Source: Oryzias latipes (taxonomy: Eukaryota > Chordata > Actinopteri > Beloniformes > Adrianichthyidae). From it: a DNA stretch of 64,000 nucleotides. The stretch spans positions 28,765,818-28,829,817 of the forward strand of contig NC_019875.2 in assembly GCF_002234675.1 (NCBI RefSeq), read 5' to 3'. The position numbers were made by a program, and so were the translations under genes. The notes beneath the pieces are model-generated. The model made no database searches and had not been told where the DNA came from. It saw only the letters and a list, made by a program, of their open reading frames with translations. Below, piece after piece: positions 22,831-34,668 of the stretch (the first letter of the stretch is position 1; each line of letters begins with the position of its first letter).

Positions 22831-22954
22831 AAAGGTCATGTATAATAATTTAAAGTTATTGGCATTACAACATATCACAAAAACAAGAAACACCATTAAT
22901 ATCCTTTCATTTAAACACATTTTCTTTTATTAATTTCTGTTTTTCACTGTTTTG

Positions 22955-23362
22955 TATGGAGTTATTTCAGTCTCAATAATCAGAAATGCACACAACCGGT
23001 TTTACAAATACACACGCTCCGATTCACAAATGTCATTTTATGCAAACGTGAAAAATAAATTCGGAAATACACACCCTGTGTTTCACAAACACACACATTG
23101 TGTTTCACAAATGCACACTAAATGTTTTACAAATGCACAATAAGTGTTTCTCACAAATGTGCACACTGTTTTTCACAAAAACATTTTAGAAATTCACAAT
23201 AAATGTATCAGAAATGCACAGTAAGTGCTTCACAAACGTGATTTTTAGTTACACATGTGATGTGAACTCACAGATCATTCGAATTGCAGACTGTGCATTC
23301 AAAATCCCGTTCTCGTTTGTGAATCTCCCCGTGTGTGTGAGAGATTTTTCTACGGTGAATAT
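22955..23362 (+). repeat. Left TIR arm (outer segment) of the large transposon
   Basis: Inverse copy of 30950-31357. It contains short tandem units such as TGTTTCACAAATGCACAC. It is interrupted at its inner end by the 23363-26345 insertion and resumes at 26348-26466. Confidence 0.88.
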
Positions 23363-23439
23363 AGACCTTTTTCGCAAAAACCGGAAGTACGTCATCAACG
23401 TGTAAACCTAGTTCCGGTTTGTGCTTCGCTGGCGGAGGA

Positions 23440-24815
23440 ATGGCAGAGCCTAGAGTGTTTTCGAAGAGCCTGAGCTGTGTTCCGAAGTTCACCAGCACCG
23501 ATGTGATGAAGAGTGTGAAGATGCAATCGTCCACTAAAGGAAACAAATTGGACATGGGATATAAATTCGTCCACGAAGAGTTTATCCACCATTACCAAGG
23601 TAAGCTTCAGCTAGCTTTAGCCATAGCCGCATCACCGGTAACTCTGTGTGTTTACGTCAACTGTAAATCCTGGTGTTATTAATTTGTAATATAAGGCATC
23701 GCAGTGAATATGTTGTGTGTATGTTTAAGTGAAAAGGCATGAGATTAACATAACACCCAAAAATTTGGTGAAGCTGTAAATAAGAAATGTTAAGTTGCCC
23801 GTATGCGTGTTCATTTTGCTGCGGTTGCGGCACTTTCTTCACTTACTAGTATTATTTTTCTGAAAGTATGGTGAGCAGAAGTCCTCTTTTCCTGGACATG
23901 TCCTCTCTTTTGATACTTATATAATAAAATAACATTGAACATAGATGAAATGTAATTATATTTGCTTCATGTATGCAGCTCTGAACACCAATTACTCTCG
24001 ATGAAATATCTCACAAACTCACTTCACTCCTCTTTTTTACAAACTCAAATCTGGTCACCCTATTGACAGTTATAGTTTCATGTCATTCTGAACATTGATG
24101 TAGCAACATAAGTATGTCCTAATTTTAACCTATATAATTTATTGTGTCTAGATATCACTGGACGCAGAAAGTGCCAACCTGAAAGCTTTCGTCTGCAGTT
24201 GTGTGGCTGCTAAAGGATTTTGCAATCACATAGTTGCCATCCTGTTCCAGACCGCACATTATTCACAGCTGGGTCTGCAGGCTGCTCCACCCCCCTGGCC
24301 TGCACGAGTGGCTTGCAAAGATGGCACAGGTGGGTTTGTGATCATATTGTCATTATTTTTTAAGAACGTATGTGTATCCATAACAACTCTAAATTATTAT
24401 AAAAACACCCCAAGTAGTTACTACAGACTTTAATTGCTTTCTGCCTTTTACTTATAAGGGAATCCATCCTGAACCGGTTAGTGAGCTGATGGTGCAAAAA
24501 CCCAAAACAGTTGGCAGGGACGGTCAGAGGTCCACACTGTACAAGGCATATACAGGTAATTAACTTTTTGTTGCTTTGTGAGCAAGTTAAGTTTTTTTTT
24601 TTTTTTTAATCTTATGACTAACCAAATTATGGTTACAGCAGATATAATGAATTAAATTGAAATGTAGTTATGCACTTATGTCTAACTTTTGTGTGTTGTG
24701 TTTCTCTTGTGTAGGACCACAGCCAGATCCATATGATGGCATCTGGAAGCAGATTATGCCAGGTGCAGCCCCAACCTCTCATGGTTGTGTTGGATGGGTT
24801 TCTGAGATGGAATGA
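23440..24815 (+). pseudogene. Accessory transposon protein with SWIM zinc finger, degraded
   Basis: Exon-like blocks are 23440-23599 (MAEPRVFSKSLSCVPKF start), 24152-24329, 24459-24555 and 24715-24815. The second block carries a SWIM-type CxC..CxH pattern (CSC then FCNH) and the family's TAHYSQL. The last ends PDPYDGIWKQIMP and then a stop. Joining block 1 to 2, or 2 to 3, shifts the frame, while 3 to 4 is in frame, so coding sequence has been lost. This protein type normally accompanies a transposase in such elements and often carries a YqaJ-like nuclease domain. None is visible here. Confidence 0.65.
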
Positions 24816-25164
24816 AAGAGAACTTGGATATATATTGTGGCAAATGCATGAATGCATACCTTAAATTACACTTATCTTGTCTTTAACAATCAGTTCAGCC
24901 TTCTGTCTTACTGTTGATCTGTAATGTTATTTTTTATTGTAAATGTTTGATGTTATTTGCATACCAAAAAATTAAACGAGGCACAATTTTGACCAAAATT
25001 GTTTTATTTGTTCATCTAATTTTTTTGTGTAGTCAGTCACATTTCAACAGAAAAACATTACGAATATAACAATTATATTTAATTAGATTTTAAGAATATG
25101 TGGAAACACTAAATTTTTCCATACTATTTGCACATTATACATTATTTACATACCAAACATTAAT

Positions 25165-25863
25165 TCACTCTTCAAAACAAAAAAGTCCATGATAATTTGC
25201 CAAAACACGGCGGTTAAGCCAGATCTGATTCACACTGCCCATCAGTGTGAGCGGCACAGAGAGTTCCTGATGTGAAAGGACTTTATCCTACTGATCACTC
25301 TTTCCACCATAATTCTGAGGCGGGTGATGGCTGCGGTTTGTTCTGTTTCCTCCTTGCTGAATTGAGTTGAAAGCTTAAAAGGTGGAATGATGATCTTAGA
25401 TCCAATGTCAGTTAGGAGGTCTTGAACGAGGAACTTTTGTCCGCCATGACATCGTCTCCTGGCTCCAGCAAAGGAACTTGGCTTCTAAGTCATGGATGTA
25501 ATCCAAAGCCTCATCCAGAGCACCTGTGAAGATAAAGAAATTAAAAATCAGTCTTAATATATTAATGCTACCTTTCAACACAACACAGTAATCATGTTTT
25601 GAAAAGTATGTTAAGTATTTAATTACAAATACATTTCATTTATTTTTGTTAAGGAAATTACAAAATGACAAAATGCTCAAAAGTGATTAAATACATGTAA
25701 TTAAAATAGGTGAGAGCATGAACATCTTTTATTATAAATATTAATTTGTTCAGGTAGAAATGCATGTATCCAATAACGGTACACATAGTTGACTAACGTT
25801 AACCAAACACATTATGAACAACCTTACCTGCAGGTGGGTGTGTCACGTAGTCGTGATCCATCT
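25165..25863 (-). pseudogene. DDE_4 (PIF/Harbinger-group) transposase, internally deleted
   Basis: The minus strand opens with ATG at 25863 (MDHDYVTHPPAG), a GT donor, and a second exon from about 25530 (ALDEALDYIHDLEAK). The next legible part is the C-terminal catalytic region: GDDVMADK, then, after a frameshift, LLTDIGSKIIIPPF, and RIMVERVISRIKSF, ending GSVNQIWLN and a TGA at 25167-25165. Most of the catalytic domain is missing. MADKGF and RxxVERxxxRIK are hallmarks of DDE_4 transposases. Confidence 0.7.
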
Positions 25864-26639
25864 TTACTGTCTTAGCTTAGCCACCATGTCGCTAGTATCT
25901 TCACAGCTTAGCTGCATAGCCTGACGTTTGAAGTTCTGTCATATTCTGACTCCCTTCTCAAAGGATCAGTAAAGTTGTTCCAAGGGAAAATACTCGGGGC
26001 AACACCACTCTTCAGGCGACGAACGACGCAGCCGCACCACAATCCCGGAGCGAAGTTAGTAAGTGCCGGCAGCAGAGGGTGCTACCTGTGTTTACATTAA
26101 AACTATGCCCTTCATCTCTTCGGATCGCCTATATCCATTTGGGTTTCAGGTTTGGATCCACAGGAAAATAATGAAATGAAAGGTAAGGCTGTTTTTGGTT
26201 GGAAGACGAACAGCCTGGAACGCAACAGAGACTGCAACTCTTCGACTCTGCCATTCTTCATATCTGCTGCTACGCTAACAGGAAGTTGTTTTACACGTCA
26301 TTGACGTATTTCCGGTCGAAAAATGCGGAAGTGTGAAAAAGGTCTATTGAGACTCATCTGACGGAGCGGGTCGACTAATGTCACCATTGGCTAGTGAATC
26401 TGTCAATCAAACTCGTCGGCAAAGCAGGCGGGTTCGCTTTTAGCCAATCGAATGGCCCCTTACACTTTCTCTACGCTTTCTGCGGGTGGCAAAAGCCCCG
26501 CCCATGTTTGATTCTGGACCAGTCGGTCGTTAGCGTGTTAGCTTTAGCATGGCTTGTCGGTTTATTTGCCTTCGGTTGTCAAAATTTACTGGCTTGTGCA
26601 ACTTTTCAGTGGACCTGGTAGCAAGGCAACATTGGTTGA

Positions 26640-27185
26640 ATGCAGTTGACATAGTATCCATCGAACTCTGTACTGGTCATGAGATTTAAAATGAATGTTT
26701 CACTCGGGATTGTTTGTACGTTATCCTTCTCTTAGCTTTCATGCTAGCGTCATTTCAACACTCAGACACGGTCCCCTTCGGTCTTGATCATATGAAGGTG
26801 GAGGAGAAAAACCTGCAACTTCCACAGGTTTTGTGGAGAAACTGGCATCACTTTGCTCCGTACCACGCAGTGGGACTACATTACCTCAAGTTCATCTCAC
26901 TGTCAATCACAGATACCCAATACACCTCCCCTGCTCCCCAAGTCACTCTGCTGGACCTTAATTTTATTTTTTTAATAACTCAAATGTCATAGATTTTATA
27001 TTGTAACCATATACATATACACCTCTTGGCCAGGTCACCCTTAAAAAAAGTTTCCTCATCTCTCTGGGTTTTATAGCTGGTTAAATACTACACAACAAAA
27101 GATGGTCATAGAACAACAAAGTGCAAACATTCACCCTTTATTGCAGAGTAAAATTCAGTGAAAACATGGACAGATTAAAACATCA
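26640..27185. other. Interior of the large transposon, no coding signal
   Basis: Sequence between the left arm and the 3' exon of the transposase relic. No protein-family match is seen. Diverged copies of its first part occur at 10150-10290. Confidence 0.5.
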
Positions 27186-27189
27186 AAAT

Positions 27190-30100
27190 TTAAGCAAATG
27201 TGGGATCTCTACTGATTTGAATTTTATTTAAACTGGAACTAATTTTCATAACATCCTTACATACAATGAAGTCCCTTGAACAATACAGCAGTATTGATTT
27301 GAACTCTGTCTTGCCCCGCTCAGTCTCTCTTCTTCTGTATGTAATTATGTCGCCTAAATTAAGTTCTAAACAAACGGGACAGTAAAGATGTAGGTCCACT
27401 CCCAAACGGTCTGAATTACACAATGGGTTGATGTCGTCTTGCAGTTCCAACATTTGTGGACCCAAAAGGGGACTGTCCCATACCAGGACATTGATCCCAG
27501 GATGAGGTTCAGTCATGGATCCACTCTCTTCCCATTCATTCTCTGGAAGCAGCATACCCTGACAAAAAAAAAAATATACCGTTTATGAACAGCACTGTTT
27601 TTTTTTATGTTTTAGATTATGTAGGAACAGAGACCCACTAATAATGACATATTGTTTCTAGCAGGCAGACCTCATATCTCCATAACTGTTTATAATTTGC
27701 AAATAAGTGACTCTTAACAAAGTAGTGAGATTAGTACAGCTGATGGCTCATAATGCCATGCATTGTGATGCATTTTGAACTTGCAGATGTGCTATTCTTC
27801 CTACTTGATTTAAAAAACCAAACAATTTAGGGAAATAGTTTGCACCACACAACAATAATACTTTTCATTCATTTTTGATGAAAATTCCTTGTAGTCATTG
27901 TGATTTCATTATACTGTTATTGATACTTTCCACTTTAGTCGAACTGCACACAAATCAGTTGTCCAGTACAGTGAGATTAAATAAAGCAGTGTTTTTCAAC
28001 CAGTGTGTGTGCCGCGGCACACTAGTGTGCCGTGGGAGATGGTCAAGTGCGCCGTGGGGAATTGCCCTACTTCACTGATCTAAAAACATTTCCCATCTCC
28101 AGGAAATCAGCTCTTTGTTAATCCAAACAGGCACTGATAAAACACTGAGTAGTTAGGAATATAAAAGATCTTAAAATGACTTTTTCTTTGTGTTTATTTA
28201 ATTCTATAAAATACATTTTGATAAGGTTGACGGTGCCGCGATTTAGCTGCAGCTATAACTGTGTAAGGAAAAGTCGCGCCCCTTTAACTGTCTCCGCCAA
28301 TCATTATTGAAGGCTTGATCACATGTCATCAGTCTGACCAATCAGAAGTGGTTAAAGTTTTCCCTTCCTTGTTCTTAATTCTGCTGATAAAGTCGCTCAG
28401 TTATAACAAAAATACCAGCTAAAGCTCGTCTTTAGCGGTGTAACTTTCCACAGAGTCCAGTGTCAGACCGTGGAACAAGTGAACAAAGGTTGAAAAACAC
28501 TGAAATAAAGCACTTACCCGGGGATCAGAAACAGGGTTCTGGGTCAAGCCCAACTGCCACAGCTGATTTGGTGTCATGCTTTGCTCCGTCCTGATGGGAT
28601 GGCTGTCCCACGCGTCACTAAAGACATCCAAACTGGCCTGAATGCGTGGTAGGAAAATATAGTGGCAGCAGAATACGTGATGTTACCGATATTGAGCAAG
28701 TCTTGGTCCTCAGGAGAGTGCAGGATGTTGTAATATAAACCAGTAACAGTCATGAAGACATCACACCAGAGGAGCTCAATCCTGTATTTGGAAAAAAGCA
28801 AAAAGAAATATTATATTGTCAGATTTATTTTTAATACATAATTCACTTTTATGTTTATATTAATGCGTCTAAAACTAGGTTCAACTCACCGTTGATTGTG
28901 TGTACACTTTTGCTGCAATGAAGCTGTTTGTGTCAGTTCTACGTACTGTGAGCATCAACTCAGCTATGCCCACATTTTGTCCTCCGTGATCTCCTCTCAC
29001 CCTGACAATAACATGAAAATCATGTCTCAAACACATAATTACAAATGCATCGCCAATACGGTACACATCAATTTAAAATGTAATGTTCTTATGTATGTTG
29101 CCAATAAGTAGAATTTCTAGGTTAGACAAATTGCAGGAGTGGGTTACATGTATCACTGGGGAAAAAATTGAGGTGAGAGAGACTGTTAAGGGGGGGTAAA
29201 ATGTTATCCATGAGGGGAAAGAGTTTTAGAGTTGCCTTTGTTTTCAGAGGAGTCTAAAAAAAGTTATTTTATTTTTGTACAAATAACCAAGTGCTTATAC
29301 TGCCTGATATGTGAATAAAATATTTCTTTATGAATAACATGAATACCTCAGAGGAAAGCCATACACGTTCACAGCGTCACTGAAGAAGGCCAAGTGGGTG
29401 TCTGCACAGTTGTTGTCTGCTATCTTCAGGTACAAGATCTATGGAATACAAGTACAAATACTTTCAACTGGCAGATATTTACAGGGGCAAAAATGCTAAA
29501 TTCCCAATTGATAGGTAAAACAGTAATACAATAGGATGATAAAATATGAAATAGAATAGAATAGAAAGGTATTTAGGATGTCACACTTCAGCAATTCCTA
29601 GAGAATAAATAAAAACACGACAAACATGGATTAGATCATTTAGCTGTCTGAGATTAAATTACATAATTTTCAAATATTAGAAAGGGGAATTTTTTAAAAC
29701 ACTCTTGCTATGATAACTTGAGCTTGTAGTAAAGAACAGCTTTAAAAAAATCAGAGACAAGACACTGATCACAGGAAGCCTGTGTGTAATACTTACAGTA
29801 ACTTCTACTCTAATCACTGTTGACAGCTGATTTCTCCCATCCGCCCTTTCTGTGACTACTTATCGACTACAAAACCGACTAAAAAAATAATGTTTGGGAT
29901 TCTTGTCATTTCGTCATTGGAAGTAAAGATACGGGGAATTTAGTGGCTGTCACTCTGACACAATCTCACAGGGCTTTTCAGCACAATACGGGTTCTAACG
30001 TTAGAAACTTAATGAGGCTTCTTTCATTCAACAGTGGATTCACGTCTGTTATATTTACAAAATACAGTTTTCATGAATGTCATATGAATTAACTTTGTTG

Positions 30101-30763
30101 CACAATCCACCCCGTCTTAAAGTCTGGGTTGTGAAAAGACTGTGTCTAACTTTAACCCGGATCGCGTTTACATAAAGGCAGCACATTGAACAACTAGCTA
30201 GCTAGCTAGTTAGCATAGCATCAGTGTTTAAACAAATCCCCGTCTCCAAATCAATACTTTTTATTAAACTTTCTGTGCTGCTGTAAATCCGGCATGTTTT
30301 CCCCTTAGTTCCTTATGAATCATGTTAAGAACCTACAGATTGGCTGTATATCTAGCTTGAACCGACGCGCTAGCTTAAACTTCCCTCACACTCACAGGGC
30401 AGACAGACACAATTTGAGTCAAAAGCCGGCTAGTTTCGAGGCCCCTGGTTGGTTGTAGTTACTCGTGTTGTGTGAAGAGCTGGTATGCCAAGTATAAAAC
30501 TTGACAAAACCATCATAAGTCCTCCCTCGCTTTCATAAAAAATATGACCGCACAGGCTAAGCTAAGCTAATTTGCGGTGGGGGTACTCTGCAAACGACTC
30601 GGCTGCAGTGTTCATAAAGCATTCACACATGTCACTTGGCCAAGGAGAACGCTTCAACTTAGTATTCAATAACATTACAGGACGTACAACGAGGGAATAA
30701 TAATCAAATAAGTGCATTACTTACGGGCTGAGACTGATCCCTTTCAGAAGAACTCTCCGCCAT
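27190..30763 (-). pseudogene. rve-type (retroviral-integrase-like fold) transposase of the large element, frameshifted
   Basis: Minus-strand exons read 30763-30725 (MAESSSERDQSQP), 29438-29347 (ILYLKIADNN...NVYGFPL), 29001-28890 (RVRGDHGGQNVGIAEL), 28781-28518 (RIELLWCDVF...PNQLWQLG) and 27558-27190 (GMLLPENEW...INPLCNSDRLGVDLH). GD-x-G-x-N and HNQRIExLW hold the second and third acidic residues of the DDE triad. An extra base before CACAATCAACG puts HNQR out of frame, and a second frameshift lies before HVFCCHYIFLPRIQ in exon 4. The N-terminal part of the catalytic domain was not found. It is inactive as it stands. Many fish genomes carry relatives annotated as integrase core domain proteins. 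Confidence 0.75.
27987..28502. mobile_element. hAT MITE with 8-bp target duplication
   Basis: Inverted ends CAGTGTTTTTCAACC and GGTTGAAAAACACTG. AAATAAAG flanks both sides (27979-27986 and 28503-28510). The 8-bp duplication and CAGTG ends are diagnostic of hAT. It sits in the last intron of the transposase relic of the large element. Confidence 0.92.
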
Positions 30764-30830
30764 GTTTGCCGCCCGCGTCCTCCCAACTGCTGTGTTGAAC
30801 AGCTCCCTCCCTCGTCAGTTGAGAGTGAAG

Positions 30831-31357
30831 AGTGTAAGGGGCCATTCGATTGGCTAAAAGCGAACCCGCCTGCTTTGCCAATGAGTTTGATTGACAGATT
30901 CACTAGCCAATGGTGAGATTAGTCGACCCGCTCCGTCAGATGAGTCTCAATATTCACCGTAGAAAAATCTCTCACACACTCGGGGAGATTCACAAACGAG
31001 AACGGGATTTTGAATGCACATTCTGCAGTTCGAATGATCTGTGAGTTCACATCACATGTGTACCTAAAAATCACGTTTGTGAAGCACTTAGTCTGCATTT
31101 CTGATACATTTATTGTGAATTTCTAAAATGTTTTTGTGAAAAACAGTGTGCACATTTGTGAGAAACACTTATTGTGCATTTGTAAAACATTTAGTGTGCA
31201 TTTGTGAAACACAATGTGTGTGTTTGTGAAACACAGGGTGTGTATTTCCGAATTTATTTTTCACGTTTGCATAAAATGACATTTGTGAATCGGAGCGTGT
31301 GTATTTGTAAAACCGGTTGTGTGCATTTCTGATTATTGAGACTGAAATAACTCCATA
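30831..31357 (-). repeat. Right TIR arm of the large transposon, uninterrupted
   Basis: Reverse complement of the left arm with few differences. It contains the unbroken junction TGAGTCTCAATATTCACCG, which is the empty target site of the insertion in the left arm. Confidence 0.88.
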
Positions 31358-31369
31358 GTTTTGGAACCA

Positions 31370-32920
31370 CCTCAGAATGCAAACAGATCGCTTTACTTCT
31401 CCATGTCTGCAGAGGGCGTCAGATTACAACATTCGGATTCCTGCAGAACTCATTTAAAAAGAAATTTTGATCCCAAATAGACAAGTGACAGTAAGTCAAG
31501 TATGTGACGCTCCTCTGGTTTGAGTCATCTGTTTGAGGGTCTCCCCGAAGCCTTTTCTCTCTGAAAATGTCACAGATTGATGTGAAGTGACATCTTTTTT
31601 TTAAATAAAAAACATTCTTTTCAGGATTTAAAAATGATTAAGAGTAGCATTTCGAAGCATTTTTTTGATCCGGCTTTTATTTACAGTGACTGACTTACAT
31701 TAGTTATTAAGTTTTGCTTTTGTTTTTGTTTTGCATTTTAGTCTTTGTTTTAGACCTCCTTTTAGAAAAACATGACAAAAGTGCAATAAAATGTAGAACA
31801 TTTTCCCAGCTGTAAGGTCTAAATGTCAAAAATGCAATTAAAAGATTAAATAGAATTAGTAAGATCATATCAAATGGTCATAAAGCAACAGAAATATATA
31901 TTTATGGGGGTATAATATGAGCCTAAATAAAATCAATAAATGAGTAGTGTTATTACAGTATTTGTTAGTCAATGTGCAAAGGTTATTTAGTAATAACCTT
32001 TGCACAGGTTAACTTATTTTAAAACAGTTTAATTTTTAAAGAGGATGTTTAATGTTTGCCGAGGTTTGTTGCCCATCTTGAATTTTTAGGTACTAGACAG
32101 GAAATAAATGTTATTTTATTTGTAATATGTTACTAAAATTCTATCAAAATACATTATATTTGACACACTTTTAGATTTGTATTACCATTTTTTTATTTTA
32201 AGGGGCCAGTCAAATGTTCAAGCTGTTTTCTTGGAAACTTTATTTTGAAAAACTAAAAGGTCTTTTAACCTTCAGGAGGTAAAGTGATTCAAGCAGAACC
32301 TCCCAGTGTGTTTTTTGCCCTATTATTTTTAATGTTTTTTCAAAGAACAGAATTAAAGCATTTACAGTCATCTATATGTAACTAAAGCACATATATGCAC
32401 TTACTTACACGCGGAGGTGAGGTCAGCCCAGAGCTGATAATTCACCTAGACTACCAAAGTTCCCATAAGTTTGCTACCCAGAGCGGTCATCGAGCTGACA
32501 AATGGATGGCACGTCCACAGTCCATAGATCTGCTCATCTTTCTGCACGGATGGTGGTGACTGTGCACGGGGCAGTTCCCTGCAGCAACAGACCAAATTCT
32601 GCTGTGGAGACCATCTGCTGAGAGAAGAGCCAACAGAAAGAGCAGCAGTCTGTTTGTATGAAGACTGCATCATCCTCAAATGTTCTCTCAGTCATCGTGT
32701 TTATGTGGAGGGAATCTATTAGGTCAGTGAGGAGGATTTAGATGAAACCTTCATCTTCTTCTCAAACTGCAGAAAGATGCTTTCGTTGTCTGCCAGCCAG
32801 TTGGCAATTTGTCCAAATCATTGTCTTTGGGCTAAAACTAAGAAACGTCTGCTAAATGTCACTTAAACACAAATTACACTATTTCATTCCAAACAATTAA
32901 AAAAACAAATCCAGATATAA
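31370..32920. other. Intergenic DNA, no gene recognised
   Basis: AT-rich for most of its length. The less AT-rich block at 32400-32830 gives no recognisable protein on either strand. Confidence 0.45.
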
Positions 32921-32924
32921 ATTC

Positions 32925-33115
32925 AATTCAATTTTATTTGTATAGCCCAAAATCACAACAACAGTCGTCTCGATGGGCTTTGTGCGGAGAAATGTAGGGT
33001 AAAACATAAAATAAAAAGGATCATGAATTCACTCAATTCAATAGAAAAATTCTAAACTGAACTAATTAAACTAAACTGGACATCCCTGCCCTACGCTGGG
33101 TTTTTTAAAGCTCCC
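32925..33115. repeat. Dispersed repeat (ACAACAGTCGTCTCGATGGG family), copy 1
   Basis: Shares ATTCAATTTTATTTGTATAG, ACAACAGTCGTCTCGATGGG, AAGGATCATGAAT and GACATCCCTGCCC with 59405-59620. Confidence 0.65.
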
Positions 33116-33119
33116 ATAT

Positions 33120-33300
33120 TTGAGGTTTAAAGTCCCACTCAGAGAGGGTTTTGGGTGTTTTTAACACATTTTTGATGTTGCTCAGCAGAAAATATGTCCT
33201 AGAAAATTTCCTTTTGGCTAAGAATGGCCTAATAATTAATTAAAGACCACTGGGAACGCTTTCAAAAAAGATCAACAGATGGTTGGAGTGGAACTTTCCA
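33120..33300. repeat. Dispersed repeat related to 22385-22830
   Basis: Shares the CTTTTGGCTAA..., AAAGACCACTGGGAA and AAGATCAACAGATG text with the repeat upstream of the large transposon. Confidence 0.4.
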
Positions 33301-33426
33301 AAGGTTTTTCTCCACCTCAATAAATGACTGTGCATTTCCCAAAAGCAATAAAAATTGTACTAATAAATAAAACAAAAAAGAGATAAAACAAACGGTTTCG
33401 ATTTTTTCTCCTCAGTAGTTTAAAGC

Positions 33427-34170
33427 AGGGGTCTGCGGTCTTTAACGCTAAGAGCGATTTTATCAGAATCAGAATCAGAATCCCTTTATTGTCATACGCA
33501 CAGCTTTTGCACTGACATAAAGATCCAGTTTATCCAGTTTCTAACAGACTAAAACCGAGCGAGAGCTGCAAAGTCCTACCTCACTGTTAAAAAAAATACT
33601 TTTGATATCTACAATGAATGAATTACACTGACAAATAAATATGGTTATAAAGGTGTATGTTTTTCTATGCAGTGTGACAATTTTACCCTCAAATTCCTTT
33701 CAAAATAAAATAAAACCTGTGTTGAAGAAGATCCTCCTGCTGCAGGAGATTTACTTGAAATAAAAATGCAAAAAATTCAACTCAAACACAACATCATTTT
33801 CTCCTCTTACTTTCAAATATAACGTAATAACATTGGTGTAGAGTCTAATTTTGTTTGTTTGAATTAAACATACAAATGCAATTATATACCTAAAGGACAT
33901 AGTTTCTGAACAGCAAAAAAAAAACCCTGTTGTGCAGCAGATCAGAAAACTGTATGTCCTTAAGCTTCTAATTATACCACTCAGACAACAGATTAAACCT
34001 TTTACAATCATTATTGATCAGTTTCCTGACATGTTAAAATCTAAACATTAACGGCAACTGAACTAAAACAGATTAACCAAAACAAAAAAAAAAACAATAT
34101 CTATGTAAATTTTAAGCATTGAAAGCTAAAGAGCCACATTGGGTGGATAAAAGTTGCCCCAGGTTGCAGA
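33427..34170. mobile_element. Degraded hAT-like non-autonomous element
   Basis: Left end CAGGGGTCTGCGGTCTTTAA and right end CCCCAGGTTGCAGACTTTG match the usual fish hAT termini, with AAGAGCCACATT near the right end. No clean 8-bp duplication is visible. Confidence 0.5.
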
Positions 34171-34216
34171 CTTTGATATCTCACCAGTTATCCTTCCAGA
34201 GCGTGATCTTGCAAAG

Positions 34217-34226
34217 TCTCGCGATA
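34217..34226 (+). promoter_or_regulatory. TCTCGCGATA promoter motif, pter copy 1
   Basis: TCTCGCGATA is one step from the TCTCGCGAGA core-promoter palindrome. It lies just upstream of a likely non-coding first exon ending at AAG|GTCAGA near 34293. The same motif precedes copy 2. Confidence 0.5.
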
Positions 34227-34668
34227 ATCGGCGTGGGTTCCTAGAATCCCGAACTGCTTCTGGTGGAAGTTGCTTTCTACAATCACAAGCAAGGTCAGAA
34301 CGCCGATTTTAGACACTTTCCCATACGGTGATATTAGAAAAGCTTTTACTCTGTGTCTGCAGTCTCTAATTTCCTGCGCACTGTTCATTTGTTTCGCTTT
34401 TTCACAACATCGATCGAAAGTTTGGCATTAGGCTGCAGCTCGTTCGTTGCAAAAATAGCATGCACTATTATAATAAACATGTTATGTTCAATTAATAAAG
34501 CAGGAAAAAAAACATGCACGCTTGAGACATTTTAATTTGAAATGAACAGCAGTTGTTGCACGCAGGTTCAAAGGTCACTCTTTTGCAATCACCTCAGTTT
34601 TAGCACAAAAATTGCATTTAAAAAATGTATTTCTTTTCAGGTGCTGGTCAAACCCTGACTCTAACATC

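Larger units (their letters stand above)
23363..26345. mobile_element. Nested two-gene DNA transposon (ISL2EU-like), internally degraded
   Basis: The ends AGACCTTTTTCGCA and (reverse complement) AGACCTTTTTCACA are inverted, with further shared text such as CCGGAAGTACGTCA/CCGGAAATACGTCA and ACGTGTAAA. AT flanks both sides (23361-23362 and 26346-26347), and the pre-insertion site is preserved in the right arm. It carries two convergent relic genes: a SWIM-zinc-finger protein on the plus strand and a DDE_4-type transposase on the minus strand. I recall this pairing for ISL2EU elements related to PIF/Harbinger; the name is inference. Confidence 0.8.
22955..31357. mobile_element. Large nested DNA transposon with 527-bp TIRs and 6-bp target duplication
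   Basis: TATGGAGTTATTTCAGTC at 22955 and its reverse complement ending at 31357 start near-identical inverted arms. GTTTTG flanks both ends (22949-22954 and 31358-31363). The left arm is 22955-23362 plus 26348-26466 (408 + 119 = 527 nt), split by another transposon. The right arm, 31357-30831, is continuous (527 nt). The outer 270 bp of each arm is an irregular array of about 22-bp units around TTTCACAAATGCACA. The interior carries a broken integrase-type transposase gene on the minus strand. Without its two nested guests the element would be about 4.9 kb. I place it tentatively with IS3EU-like elements, from memory of an rve-type transposase and 6-bp duplications. Confidence 0.88.
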
